DNA of 64,000 nt, from positions 124,001-188,000 of the forward strand of contig NZ_JQEI01000002.1 of the NCBI RefSeq assembly GCF_000743355.1, written 5' to 3'. This DNA comes from Serratia sp. Ag1 (GTDB lineage Bacteria; Pseudomonadota; Gammaproteobacteria; Enterobacterales; Enterobacteriaceae). A program made the position numbers and the translations under genes. The notes beneath the pieces are model-generated. The model was not told where the DNA came from. It saw nothing but the letters and a program-made list of their open reading frames with translations, and did not search any database. Shown one piece after another: positions 8,893 through 17,575 of this stretch (position 1 is the stretch's first letter; the number at the start of each line of letters is the position of its first letter).

Positions 8893-9912
8893 ATGAGCAA
8901 AGCCAACCCCTTTTACAGTCGTCACTTTTTAAGGTTAATGGATTTTACTCCTGCCGAGATCCAGTCTCTGCTGCAACTGTCCGCTGATTTAAAGCAGGCC
9001 AAAAAGCAAGGCCAGGAAACCCGTTATCTGCAAGGTAAAAACATCGCGCTCATCTTCGAAAAAGACTCAACCCGTACCCGATGCTCTTTCGAAGTTGCCG
9101 CATTCGATCAGGGAGCGCAGGTCACCTATCTTGGCCCAAGCGGCAGCCAGATCGGCCATAAAGAATCGATGAAAGACACCGCCCGCGTGCTGGGCCGTAT
9201 GTATGACGGTATTCAGTATCGCGGTTTTGGCCAGCAGTTGGTGGAAACGCTGGCAAACCATGCCGGTGTTCCGGTGTGGAACGGTTTAACCAACGAGTTC
9301 CACCCAACCCAACTGCTGGCGGATCTGCTCACCGTGCGTGAGCACCTGCCAAGCAAAGCGTTGAGCGAAGTGAAGTTCGCCTACATTGGTGATGCACATA
9401 ACAATATGGGTAATACCCTGCTGGAAGCCGCTGCGCTAGTCGGGATGGATCTGCGCCTGGTGGCGCCAAAAGCCTGCTGGCCGCAGGCGGAACTGGTGGC
9501 AGAATGCCAGGCGCTGGCGCAGCAGACCGGTGGCAAAATCACGCTGACGGAAGATATTGCCGAAGGGGTAAAAGGCGCTGACTTCTTGTATACCGACGTT
9601 TGGGTCTCGATGGGTGAACCCAAAGAGGTGTGGCAGGAACGTATCGCTCTCTTGAAGCCTTACCAAGTGAACATGGAAATGATCACGTTGACTGGTAACC
9701 CGCAGGTAAAATTCCTGCACTGCCTGCCCGCATTCCACGACGATCAAACCACGTTGGGCAAGCAAATGGCTGAACAGTACGGCCTGCATGGCGGTATGGA
9801 AGTCACCAACGAGGTATTCGAATCTGCGCACAGCGTCGTGTTCGATCAGGCAGAAAACCGCCTGCACACCATTAAAGCGGTGATGGTCGCCACGCTGAGC
9901 AAGGTGCTGTAA
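8893..9912 (+). CDS. argI: Ornithine carbamoyltransferase
   Basis: A protein of 339 residues; it makes citrulline from ornithine and carbamoyl phosphate in arginine biosynthesis. The carbamoyl-phosphate loop STRTR is at residues 59-63, HPTQ near 137, the ornithine-site segment DVWVSMG near 237 and HCLPAFHDD near 276. All active-site motifs are intact. Upstream ARG boxes show arginine repression. Position next to rraB identifies it as the argI orthologue; argF is an acceptable alternative name in species with one copy. Confidence 0.97.
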   Translation: MSKANPFYSRHFLRLMDFTPAEIQSLLQLSADLKQAKKQGQETRYLQGKNIALIFEKDSTRTRCSFEVAAFDQGAQVTYLGPSGSQIGHKESMKDTARVLGRMYDGIQYRGFGQQLVETLANHAGVPVWNGLTNEFHPTQLLADLLTVREHLPSKALSEVKFAYIGDAHNNMGNTLLEAAALVGMDLRLVAPKACWPQAELVAECQALAQQTGGKITLTEDIAEGVKGADFLYTDVWVSMGEPKEVWQERIALLKPYQVNMEMITLTGNPQVKFLHCLPAFHDDQTTLGKQMAEQYGLHGGMEVTNEVFESAHSVVFDQAENRLHTIKAVMVATLSKVL

Positions 9913-9931
9913 GCCTTCAATCTCGCTGATA

Positions 9932-9953
9932 AGCCCCTAATTTAAAAGGGGCT
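9932..9953 (+). terminator. Probable terminator after argI
   Basis: The inverted repeat agcccct (9932-9938) and aggggct (9947-9953) forms a 7-bp stem 19 bases after the argI stop. It is followed by ctat rather than a true U-run, so termination may be weak. Confidence 0.55.
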
Positions 9954-10149
9954 CTATCCGCCACACATCGAAACGGTACTATTTAACCCACTTTATAGTT
10001 CTTTTAGCTATATCAAATAACCTATTAGCCTTTGCCTGCCTTTTACGAACGTTCTACCGTGGCACTTTGACGGTGTCAATGCCGTAAAAAATCAATGATA
10101 ACAACCTGTTCTCCGTTCTGGTTTACCAGCACACTCAAGGGAAACGTCT

Positions 10150-11718
10150 ATGAAAGCCAAAGCCTTACCGCTGTTTATTGTCGCTGCACTCTCCGGAACC
10201 GCATTCGCCGCCACGCCGCCCAATACGTTGGTGGTAGTCCAGTCGCTGGATGATATTGTCAGCCTCGATCCGGCGGAAGCCAACGAACTCTCCAGCATTC
10301 AGACCGTACCTAGCCTGTATCAGCGGCTGGTGCAGGCCGATCGCGACAACCCGGCCAAGGTGATCCCGGTGCTGGCAGAAAGTTGGCAGGATGCTGCGGC
10401 GGCTAAAACCCTGACGGTTAAGCTGCGCCCGGAAGCCGTGTTCTCCTCTGGCAACCCGTTAACCGCCGACGATGTGATCTTCTCTTATCAGCGCGCGGTG
10501 AAAATGAATAAATCACCCGCGTTTATCCTTAACGTGCTCGGCTGGCAGCCGGACAATATCGACACACAATTGAAGAAGATCGACGATCATACCGTGCAAC
10601 TGAGCTGGACGGCAGACGTCAGCCCAGCGGTAGCGCTGAATATTCTCTCAACGCCGATCGCGTCAATTGTCGATAGCAAAGCCGTGCAGTCAAACGTGAA
10701 AGGCGACGACTTCGGCAACGCCTGGCTGAAAATGCACTCTGCCGGTAGCGGCCCGTTCAAGATGCGGGTATATCAGCCGCATCAGGCGATCGTGCTGGAT
10801 GCCAACCCAACGTCACCGGGCGATAAGCCGTTGCTCAGCAATATCATCATCAAAAACGTGCCGGATCCCAGCGCGCGTCGCTTGCTGATCCAGCAAGGGG
10901 ATGCCGACGTGGCTCGTGAATTGGGCCCGGATCAGACCGCCGCACTGAAAAGCCAGCAGGGCGTTAAAGTGCTGGAGATCCCGTCTGCCGAGCAAAACTA
11001 TCTGGTCTTCAACAGCGGAAACAGTGCTAATCCGCTGCTGCAAAACCCGGCATTCTGGGAAGCGGCACGCTATCTGGTGGATTATCAGGGCATCACCAAA
11101 GATCTGCTGAAAGGGCAATACTTCGTGCACCAGAGCTTCCTGCCGGTCGGTTTACCGGGGGCGCTGGAAGATACCCCATTCAGCTTCGATCCTGCCAAAG
11201 CCAAAGCGATTCTGGAAAAAGCCGGGATCGCTAACGCCGGCCTGACGCTGGATGTAGAAAACAAACCGCCGTTTATCACCATTGCCCAATCGTTGCAGGC
11301 CAGCTTTGCGCAAGGTGGTGTAAAGCTTGAACTGCTGCCTGCGGCGGGCAGCCAGGTGTACGCCCGCGTACGTGCCAAGCAGCATCAGGCGGCGATCCGC
11401 CTGTGGATCCCGGATTACTTCGACGCGCATTCCAACGCCAGTGCCTTTGCCTATAACGACGGCAAAAGCAGCACAGTGGCCTGGTTCAATGGCTGGCAAA
11501 TCCCTCAGTTGACGAAAGAAACGCTGGCGGCAGTGGCAGAGGCCGATCCTGCCAAACGCACCGCACTGTACACCGCCATGCAGCAGGAACTGCAACGCAG
11601 TTCACCTTATGTATTTATCGATCAGGCCAAAACACAGGTGGTGCTGCGCGATAACGTGAAAGGCTATCAACAGGGCCTGAATGCGGATATGGTTTACTAC
11701 GATCGCGTCAGCAAATAA
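10150..11718 (+). CDS. ABC transporter periplasmic substrate-binding protein (peptide/nickel/opine family)
   Basis: A protein of 522 residues in solute-binding family 5. Residues 1-20 are a Sec signal peptide ending GTAFA, with cleavage before ATPP. Family motifs include LAESWQDAAAAKTLTVKLRP, NPLTADDVIFSYQRA and AGSGPFKMRVYQ. It is first of five co-directional genes encoding a full importer: two permeases and two compact ATPases. Size and layout resemble NikABCDE as much as DppABCDF, but there is no direct evidence for nickel; a peptide or opine is equally possible. Confidence 0.9.
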   Translation: MKAKALPLFIVAALSGTAFAATPPNTLVVVQSLDDIVSLDPAEANELSSIQTVPSLYQRLVQADRDNPAKVIPVLAESWQDAAAAKTLTVKLRPEAVFSSGNPLTADDVIFSYQRAVKMNKSPAFILNVLGWQPDNIDTQLKKIDDHTVQLSWTADVSPAVALNILSTPIASIVDSKAVQSNVKGDDFGNAWLKMHSAGSGPFKMRVYQPHQAIVLDANPTSPGDKPLLSNIIIKNVPDPSARRLLIQQGDADVARELGPDQTAALKSQQGVKVLEIPSAEQNYLVFNSGNSANPLLQNPAFWEAARYLVDYQGITKDLLKGQYFVHQSFLPVGLPGALEDTPFSFDPAKAKAILEKAGIANAGLTLDVENKPPFITIAQSLQASFAQGGVKLELLPAAGSQVYARVRAKQHQAAIRLWIPDYFDAHSNASAFAYNDGKSSTVAWFNGWQIPQLTKETLAAVAEADPAKRTALYTAMQQELQRSSPYVFIDQAKTQVVLRDNVKGYQQGLNADMVYYDRVSK

Positions 11719-11729
11719 CCAGGATTGCC

Positions 11730-12785
11730 ATGTCGGTAGCAATAAAAACTACGCCGGGGAGCTCTGCCCGGCGTCACATTTTGGCGTTGGCCCAAGGCTT
11801 GCTCACGCTGGCGCTGACGCTGTTCGGCCTGCTGTTAATCACTTTCCTGCTTTCGGCGCTGTCGCCGGTGGATCGGGTGTTACAGATCGTCGGCGATCAC
11901 GCCAGCGCCGCCACTTATGAGCAGGTGAAACATCAGCTCGGGCTGGATCGCTCGCTGCCGGTGCAGTTCTGGCACTATCTTGAGCGGCTGGTCCACGGCG
12001 ATCTCGGCACCGCCAGCGCCACCGGCCAACCGGTGTTGCAGGATCTGCTGCACGCCTTTCCGGCCACTTTGGAATTGGCCACGCTTTCGCTGATCATCGG
12101 CGCCACGCTCGGCGTGCTGTTCGGCGTACTGTGCGCCCGTTATGCCGGTAGCAAGCTGGATATTTTGGTGCGTTTCATCACCCTGCTCGGTAATTCGGTG
12201 CCGATCTTCTGGCTCGGGCTGCTGATGTTGCTGCTGTTTTACGCCAAACTGCAGTGGAGCGCCGGGCCGGGGCGGCTGGACGATATCTACCAATACAGCG
12301 TAGAGAGCAAAACCGGCTTTACGCTGATCGACACCTGGCTTTCCGGTGATCCCGGCGCAGTGCGTAATGCGCTGGCACATCTGGTATTACCGGTTTGCCT
12401 GCTGGCCTATTACTCACTCGCCAGCATCACCCGCCTGACGCGCTCGGCCTGCCTGAGCGAGTTGAATAAAGAATACGTTACGCTGGCACGCGCCAAGGGT
12501 GCCAGCGAGATGCGTATTATGCTGTGCCACGTGTTGCCGAATATTGGCGGCACACTGTTGACGGTGATCGCCCTGTCTTATACCAGCATGCTGGAAGGCG
12601 CAGTGCTGACCGAAACCGTGTTCTCCTGGCCCGGCATTGGCCGCTACCTCACTACCGCGCTGTTTGCCGGTGATACCACCGCAATTATGGGCGGTACCCT
12701 GCTGATCGGCCTGTGTTTTGTACTGATCAACACGCTCACCGATCTGCTGGTACGCGCGATCGACCCAAGGACGCGGCCAAGATGA
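11730..12785 (+). CDS. ABC transporter permease, DppB/NikB type
   Basis: A protein of 351 residues. A first membrane segment lies at about 25-48, then a periplasmic loop, then at least five more segments. The cytoplasmic coupling motif of binding-protein-dependent permeases is present (EYVTLARAKGASEMRIMLCHVLPN, EAA motif, near 248-271). AGGA lies just before ATG 11730, eleven bases after the binding-protein stop. Its stop overlaps the next gene's ATG (ATGA). Confidence 0.92.
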   Translation: MSVAIKTTPGSSARRHILALAQGLLTLALTLFGLLLITFLLSALSPVDRVLQIVGDHASAATYEQVKHQLGLDRSLPVQFWHYLERLVHGDLGTASATGQPVLQDLLHAFPATLELATLSLIIGATLGVLFGVLCARYAGSKLDILVRFITLLGNSVPIFWLGLLMLLLFYAKLQWSAGPGRLDDIYQYSVESKTGFTLIDTWLSGDPGAVRNALAHLVLPVCLLAYYSLASITRLTRSACLSELNKEYVTLARAKGASEMRIMLCHVLPNIGGTLLTVIALSYTSMLEGAVLTETVFSWPGIGRYLTTALFAGDTTAIMGGTLLIGLCFVLINTLTDLLVRAIDPRTRPR

Positions 12786-13603
12786 CGATCACGATGCTCA
12801 AACGTTCCCCTTCTGCCACCTGCGGCTCGCTGATCCTGCTGATGTTGGTGTTGATCGCCCTGTTCGCCCCTTGGCTGGCACCGGTGGATCCAAACTGGCA
12901 GAACGCCGCCAACCGCCTGCTGCCACCAGGTGCTGGCCACTGGCTCGGCACCGACAGCTATGGCCGCGACGTGCTTTCGCGCCTGATCTACGGCACCCGC
13001 CCCACGCTCGGGCTGGTGCTGTTAGTCACGGTGATCACTCTGCCGTTCGGTCTGCTGATCGGCGTGCTTTCCGGCTATTACGGCGGCTGGCTGGAGCGCG
13101 TATTGATGCGCTTTACCGACGTGGTGATGTCGATGCCAAGGCTGATTCTAGCCTTTGCCTTTGTGGCGATGCTCGGGCCGGGGTTGGTTAACGGTGCGTT
13201 GGCGCTGGCACTCACCACCTGGCCCGCCTATGCCCGTCAGGCGCGGGCCGAGATCCAGTTGCTGCGCAAAAGCGATTATCTGGCCGCCGCCGAAATGATG
13301 GGCATTCAGGGGCCACGCTTGCTGTGGGGGCATATTCTGCCAATGTGTCTGCCTTCGGCGGTGGTGCGGCTGGCGCTCGATCTGGCAGGCATTATTCTCG
13401 CCGCTGCCGGGCTGGGCTTTCTCGGCCTGGGCGCGCGGCCACCGATGGCCGAATGGGGCTCAATGGTGGCAGACGGTATGCAGGTGATTTTCGATCAATG
13501 GTGGATTGCCGCGATCCCCGGCTGCGCGATCCTGATCAGCAGTCTGGCGTTTAACCTGCTGGGCGATGGCCTGCGCGACTTACTGGATCCGCATCATGAC
13601 TGA
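12782..13603 (+). CDS. ABC transporter permease, DppC/NikC type
   Basis: A protein of 273 residues. The N-terminal segment is a membrane helix followed by HWLGTDSYGRDVLSRLIYG, the diagnostic motif of the DppC/OppC/NikC subfamily. The EAA coupling loop (DYLAAAEMMGIQGPRLLWGHILP) is near 170. The start at 12782 is set by a 4-bp overlap with the preceding permease and by the family length. It pairs with the DppB-type subunit as the membrane heterodimer. Confidence 0.92.
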   Translation: MTITMLKRSPSATCGSLILLMLVLIALFAPWLAPVDPNWQNAANRLLPPGAGHWLGTDSYGRDVLSRLIYGTRPTLGLVLLVTVITLPFGLLIGVLSGYYGGWLERVLMRFTDVVMSMPRLILAFAFVAMLGPGLVNGALALALTTWPAYARQARAEIQLLRKSDYLAAAEMMGIQGPRLLWGHILPMCLPSAVVRLALDLAGIILAAAGLGFLGLGARPPMAEWGSMVADGMQVIFDQWWIAAIPGCAILISSLAFNLLGDGLRDLLDPHHD

Positions 13604-14432
13604 AGCACTTTTGGTAGCACGCAATCTCTGCATCAACTTTAACGGCCACCGGGTGGTGGATAATCTTTCGCTGACGATTGGCCGCGAAAAGGTCGCCCTG
13701 GTGGGGGAATCGGGTTCCGGCAAATCGATGACCGCCCGCGCGTTGATGGGGTTGGTGCGTAAACCGGGCCTCGTCAACGCCGATGCTTTGCGTTACCGCC
13801 AAACCGACCTGCTGACGCTGCAACCACGCCAGTGGAACGAAGTGCGCGGTGCCCAAATCGCCATGGTGTTGCAGGATCCACGCTATGCGTTGAACCCGGT
13901 GCGCAGCATTGGCAAACAGATCGAAGAGTCTCTGACGCTGCACAACGCTCTGACCCGCGCCGATCGCCATGAGCGGGTGCTGAACTCTCTGGCCGCCGTC
14001 GGTTTACCAGAGCATGTCTATCACAGCTATCCCGGCCAGCTTTCCGGCGGCATGGGCCAACGTGCCATGCTGGCGATTGCGTTAGTTAACGATCCGCAAT
14101 TACTGATTGCCGACGAACCGACCTCGGCGCTGGATGCCCGGTTGCGTAATCAAATTCTCGATCTGATCGTCGAGCAAACCGAGCGGCGCAATATGGGCCT
14201 GCTGCTGATCAGCCACGATCTGCCGCTGGTGGCCACCCACTGCGATCGGGTGCTGGTGATGTATCAGGGCAAGTTGGTGGATCAGGGCATCGCTGCCGAT
14301 CTGCCACGGGCAACGCATCCTTATACCCGCACGCTGTGGGCCTGCCGCCCGAGCGCGGCCACCTATGGTCAGGAACTGCCGGTGCTGGACCGCAACCTCG
14401 ATTTTACCCGGAGCAAACATGGCACTGATTGA
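13596..14432 (+). CDS. ABC transporter ATP-binding protein, DppD/NikD type
   Basis: A protein of 278 residues. Walker A is GESGSGKSM near residue 39, the signature is LSGGMGQRAMLAIAL and Walker B is LLIADEPTSALD. The start overlaps the permease stop by eight bases. It is about 50 residues shorter than DppD/OppD, lacking most of the C-terminal oligopeptide-transporter extension, which resembles NikD-type subunits. It would form a heterodimeric ATPase with the next gene product. Confidence 0.92.
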   Translation: MTEALLVARNLCINFNGHRVVDNLSLTIGREKVALVGESGSGKSMTARALMGLVRKPGLVNADALRYRQTDLLTLQPRQWNEVRGAQIAMVLQDPRYALNPVRSIGKQIEESLTLHNALTRADRHERVLNSLAAVGLPEHVYHSYPGQLSGGMGQRAMLAIALVNDPQLLIADEPTSALDARLRNQILDLIVEQTERRNMGLLLISHDLPLVATHCDRVLVMYQGKLVDQGIAADLPRATHPYTRTLWACRPSAATYGQELPVLDRNLDFTRSKHGTD

Positions 14433-15159
14433 AATTGAGAACCTGCAGGTCAGCTTCCCGCAGGGCCACGGCCATAAAATCGCCGTCGAATCGGTAAGTT
14501 TTGCCGTCGAGGCCGGGGAAACCTTCAGCCTGATCGGGGCCTCCGGCTGCGGTAAATCTACCGTATTGCGCGTGCTGGCGGGGCTGCAACGCGAATGGCG
14601 CGGCGAAGTACGGCTGCTCGGTCAGGCGATTCAGCCATTGCAGCGCTTCACCGGCCAGTTGCGCCGTGACGTGCAGATGGTGTTTCAGGATCCTTACGCT
14701 TCGCTGCATCCGCAGCACAAGATTGGCCGCACGCTGGGGGAACCGCTGAGGATCCACGGCGAAAAACACCTTCTGCCGCGTATCAACGCGGCCTTGCAGC
14801 AGGTCGGTTTAACCCCGGCCATGGCCGAGCGTTACCCGCACCAGCTTTCCGGCGGCCAACGCCAGCGGGTGGCAATCGCCCGCGCTTTGTTGCTGCGGCC
14901 CAAGCTGTTGTTGCTGGATGAACCCACGTCGGCGCTGGATATGTCGGTGCAGGCGGAGATCCTCAACCTGCTTAACCACCTGAAACGCGAACACGGCATG
15001 ACTTATCTACTGGTCAGCCACGACGGCGAGGTGATCGCCCATATGTCTGAGCGCGCAGCGCTGATGGAAAACGGCCATATCGTGCGCCATTTCAGCCGGG
15101 GGGATTTGCAAGCGGACAAGCACATTTATCATACGCATCTTTCTCAGCCTAACAAATAA
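14419..15159 (+). CDS. ABC transporter ATP-binding protein, DppF/NikE type
   Basis: A protein of 246 residues. Walker A is GASGCGKST, the signature LSGGQRQRVAIARAL and Walker B LLLLDEPTSALDMSVQ. The start at 14419 lies 14 bases inside the preceding gene, with GGAG six bases upstream. It is last in the transporter operon; the pyrLBI promoter follows some 75 bp later. Confidence 0.92.
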   Translation: MALIEIENLQVSFPQGHGHKIAVESVSFAVEAGETFSLIGASGCGKSTVLRVLAGLQREWRGEVRLLGQAIQPLQRFTGQLRRDVQMVFQDPYASLHPQHKIGRTLGEPLRIHGEKHLLPRINAALQQVGLTPAMAERYPHQLSGGQRQRVAIARALLLRPKLLLLDEPTSALDMSVQAEILNLLNHLKREHGMTYLLVSHDGEVIAHMSERAALMENGHIVRHFSRGDLQADKHIYHTHLSQPNK

Positions 15160-15234
15160 CCAACACCCATATTGGCTACGCCATCGCTCAGCAGCCAATC
15201 GGTTGCTAAATGGCAAAAAGTGGTGTTTTAACGC

Positions 15235-15262
15235 TTGCAGTAGCAAAAAGCGCGAGTATAAT
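15235..15262 (+). promoter_or_regulatory. Sigma-70 promoter of the pyrLBI operon
   Basis: TTGCAG at 15235-15240 and a consensus TATAAT at 15257-15262 are separated by 16 bp. Transcription would start near 15269, about 20 bases before the leader-peptide ATG. Confidence 0.75.
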
Positions 15263-15287
15263 GCGCGACAATTTGCCAGGAGAACGC

Positions 15288-15488
15288 ATGAAAAACGCCG
15301 CTTGTTTTGTTCGCAACAACCGACAAAACCGACTGCCCATCGGCAGCCAGCAGCCGTTGTTTCTCCTGTTGCATTCCCCATTCATTAAGCCCCTCAGTGA
15401 GGGGCTTTTTTTTGCCTTAAGAACAGCACGAGTCGAGGAGAGTGAACATGGCCAACCCGCTGTATCGCAAAAACATCATCTCTATTAA
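15288..15488 (+). CDS. pyrL: pyrBI operon leader peptide PyrL
   Basis: A 66-codon leader frame starting [11 protein letters not shown], behind AGGAG at 15278-15282. Its sequence runs through the attenuator hairpin at 15388-15413. In enterobacteria UTP-sensitive pausing couples RNA polymerase to the ribosome translating pyrL; close coupling stops the hairpin from forming. Here the frame is longer than the 44 codons of E. coli and ends 41 bases inside pyrB, so leader translation passes over the pyrB ribosome site. The start is supported by the SD; the amino acid sequence itself is not conserved. Confidence 0.75.
   Translation: MKNAACFVRNNRQNRLPIGSQQPLFLLLHSPFIKPLSEGLFFALRTARVEESEHGQPAVSQKHHLY
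15388..15413 (+). terminator. pyrBI attenuator (intrinsic terminator)
   Basis: An 8-bp stem (agcccctc with gaggggct, loop agt) at 15388-15406 is followed by a run of seven or more T. It lies inside the pyrL frame, 35 bases before pyrB, as expected for pyrimidine-controlled attenuation. Confidence 0.93.
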
Positions 15489-16383
15489 CGATCTCAGCCG
15501 CGAGGATCTGGAACTGGTGTTGCGCACCGCTGCCAGCCTGAAAGCTAACCCGCAGCCGGAACTGCTCAAGCACAAAGTGATCGCCAGTTGCTTCTTTGAA
15601 GCATCAACGCGCACCCGCCTGTCGTTTGAAAGCGCGATGCAGCGCCTGGGTGCGTCGGTGGTGGGTTTTTCTGACAGTACCAACACCTCCCTCGGCAAAA
15701 AAGGCGAAACGCTGGCTGATACTATTTCGGTAATCAGCACCTACGTGGATGCCATTGTGATGCGCCATCCGCAGGAAGGGGCTGCGCGCCTGGCGGCAGA
15801 GTTCGCAGGCGGTATCCCGGTATTGAATGCTGGTGACGGTTCTAACCAGCACCCTACCCAGACTCTGCTCGATCTATTCACCATTCAGGAGACTCAGGGC
15901 CGCCTGAACAATATCAACATCGCTATGGTGGGTGACCTGAAATATGGCCGCACCGTTCATTCACTGACCCAGGCGCTGGCCAAATACGACGGTAATCACT
16001 TCTTCTTCATCGCCCCAGAGGCGCTGGCGATGCCGGGCTACCTGCTGAAGATGCTGGAAGAAAAAGGCATCACTTACAGCCATCACAGCAGCATTGAAGA
16101 AGTGGTGCCGGAGCTGGATATTCTGTATATGACCCGCGTGCAGAAAGAACGCCTCGATCCTTCTGAATACGCCAACGTGAAAGCGCAATTTATATTACGG
16201 GCCAGCGATCTGGCAGGCGCACGCAGCAATATGAAAGTGCTGCACCCTCTGCCACGTATTGATGAGATCGCCACCGAAGTCGATAAAACGCCGCACGCGC
16301 ACTATTTCCAACAGGCGGGCAACGGCATTTTCGCCCGGCAGGCGCTGTTGGCGCTGGTATTAAACGCCGATTTGGCTCTTTAA
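15448..16383 (+). CDS. pyrB: Aspartate carbamoyltransferase catalytic subunit
   Basis: A protein of 311 residues, nearly identical in pattern to E. coli PyrB. The carbamoyl-phosphate loop STRTR is at residues 53-57, the 80s loop SLGKKGET follows, [12 protein letters not shown] is near 135, and the 240s loop is MTRVQKERL then LHPLPR. It makes N-carbamoyl-aspartate, the first committed pyrimidine step. ATG 15448 is preceded by GAGGAG at 15435-15440. It is cotranscribed with pyrI 16 bases downstream. Confidence 0.98.
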   Translation: MANPLYRKNIISINDLSREDLELVLRTAASLKANPQPELLKHKVIASCFFEASTRTRLSFESAMQRLGASVVGFSDSTNTSLGKKGETLADTISVISTYVDAIVMRHPQEGAARLAAEFAGGIPVLNAGDGSNQHPTQTLLDLFTIQETQGRLNNINIAMVGDLKYGRTVHSLTQALAKYDGNHFFFIAPEALAMPGYLLKMLEEKGITYSHHSSIEEVVPELDILYMTRVQKERLDPSEYANVKAQFILRASDLAGARSNMKVLHPLPRIDEIATEVDKTPHAHYFQQAGNGIFARQALLALVLNADLAL

Positions 16384-16399
16384 TTTAAGGGGAACCATC

Positions 16400-16864
16400 A
16401 TGACTCACGATAACAAACTCCAGGTTGAAGCGATCAAATGCGGTACGGTGATCGACCACATTCCGGCACGCATCGGTTTTAAACTGCTGTCGCTGTTCAA
16501 ACTGACCGACACCGATCAGCGCATCACCATTGGGCTGAACCTGCCTTCGCGCGAGCTGGGCCGCAAAGATCTGATCAAGATCGAGAATACTTTCCTGACC
16601 GAGCAACAGGCTAACCAGTTGGCGATGTATGCACCAAAGGCCACGGTCAACCGTATCGACAATTACGAAGTGGTGCTCAAGCTGAACCTCAGCCTGCCGG
16701 ATCATATTGATGGCGTGCTGACCTGCCCGAACAGCAACTGCATCAGCCGTAGCGAACCGGTGGCGTCCAGCTTTAGCGTGAAATCCCGCGCCGGTGAAGT
16801 TCATCTGAAATGCCGCTACTGCGAAAAAGAGTTTGAACATCAGGTGGTTTTGCAGGCAGATTGA
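16400..16864 (+). CDS. pyrI: Aspartate carbamoyltransferase regulatory subunit
   Basis: A protein of 154 residues that binds CTP/ATP and zinc and holds PyrB trimers together. The N-terminal effector domain contains [18 protein letters not shown]. The C-terminal zinc site has four cysteines in CPNSNC and CRYC. Full length with all ligands present, so the holoenzyme should be allosteric. AAGGGGA lies before the start. Confidence 0.98.
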   Translation: MTHDNKLQVEAIKCGTVIDHIPARIGFKLLSLFKLTDTDQRITIGLNLPSRELGRKDLIKIENTFLTEQQANQLAMYAPKATVNRIDNYEVVLKLNLSLPDHIDGVLTCPNSNCISRSEPVASSFSVKSRAGEVHLKCRYCEKEFEHQVVLQAD

Positions 16865-16904
16865 TTCCTACACGAGTGGTGCGGTTAATCTGGCCGCCAC
16901 TCCC

Positions 16905-16941
16905 TATACCCGTGATACTTCAAGTTGCTTGGGTATATAAT
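16905..16941. repeat. Short ERIC-type palindromic remnant
   Basis: The sequence atacccgtgatacttcaagt and its continuation to gggtatataat match the outer arms of the longer ERIC-type elements in this window (52583, 52922, 61643). Only the ends remain, with the core lost. It lies between pyrI and ridA and could fold in the transcript. Confidence 0.6.
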
Positions 16942-16979
16942 GGAATTTCTGAAAGGAAACCCTCGAGTTAGGAGAGAAA

Positions 16980-17366
16980 ATGTCACGTAATATCAGCACT
17001 GAACTCGCACCAGCCGCTATTGGCCCTTATGTACAGGGCGTCGATCTGGGCAGTATGATCATCACTTCCGGCCAGATTCCGGTAAACCCAAAAACCGGTG
17101 CTGTGGCCGATGACGTTGCCGCTCAGGCCCGTCAGTCACTGGAAAACGTCAGAGCGATCGTCGAAGCCGCTGGCCTGAAAGTGGGCGATATCGTTAAAAC
17201 CACCGTTTTCGTGAAAGATCTGAACGATTTCGCCACCGTTAACGCCACCTATGAAGCCTTCTTCACCGAACACCAGGCGTCATTCCCGGCCCGTTCCTGT
17301 GTGGAAGTGGCACGTTTACCCAAAGACGTGAAAATCGAGATCGAAGCTATCGCCGTTCGTCGTTAA
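16980..17366 (+). CDS. ridA: 2-iminobutanoate/2-iminopropanoate deaminase RidA
   Basis: A protein of 128 residues matching enteric RidA almost throughout: APAAIGPYVQGVDLG, IITSGQIPVNPKTG, the conserved FPARSCVEVARLPKDVKIEI (catalytic Arg) and the end AIAVRR. It hydrolyses 2-aminoacrylate-derived imines made by PLP enzymes and so protects isoleucine synthesis. Its place after pyrBI is conserved in enterobacteria. A repeat element has split or duplicated its terminator (17386-17555). Confidence 0.97.
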   Translation: MSRNISTELAPAAIGPYVQGVDLGSMIITSGQIPVNPKTGAVADDVAAQARQSLENVRAIVEAAGLKVGDIVKTTVFVKDLNDFATVNATYEAFFTEHQASFPARSCVEVARLPKDVKIEIEAIAVRR

Positions 17367-17385
17367 TCCCCGTGCCATAGCTGTA

Positions 17386-17555
17386 AGGCCAGCGTTTGCT
17401 GGCCCCAGACTGCTGACAAAGCCTGTTATTAGGGGGAGCGTGCCGAAGGGGTCGTAGCGGCGTAAGCCGCCGGAGCGCCCCTCGGTGCGCTAGACCCGGG
17501 TATCTCGGGTTAAAAGACCACTTTGTCATCAAGTTCAGGCCAGCGTTTGCTGGCC
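17386..17555 (+). repeat. Small repeat element (copy A) between duplicated ridA terminator hairpins
   Basis: A 132-bp core (17405-17536) lies between two identical 19-bp direct repeats, each a hairpin (ggccagc-gttt-gctggcc). Only the second, at 17537-17555, is followed by a U-tract (gtttt). The core has short inverted ends, tgacaaag near 17414 and ctttgtca at 17521. A second copy lies in inverted orientation at 35603-35731. Copy A carries 37 bp missing in copy B, bounded by ggagcg repeats (17435 and 17472). No coding frame is apparent; it looks like a non-autonomous mobile repeat. Confidence 0.7.
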
Positions 17556-17575
17556 GTTTTATTTGCACTCAGCAA

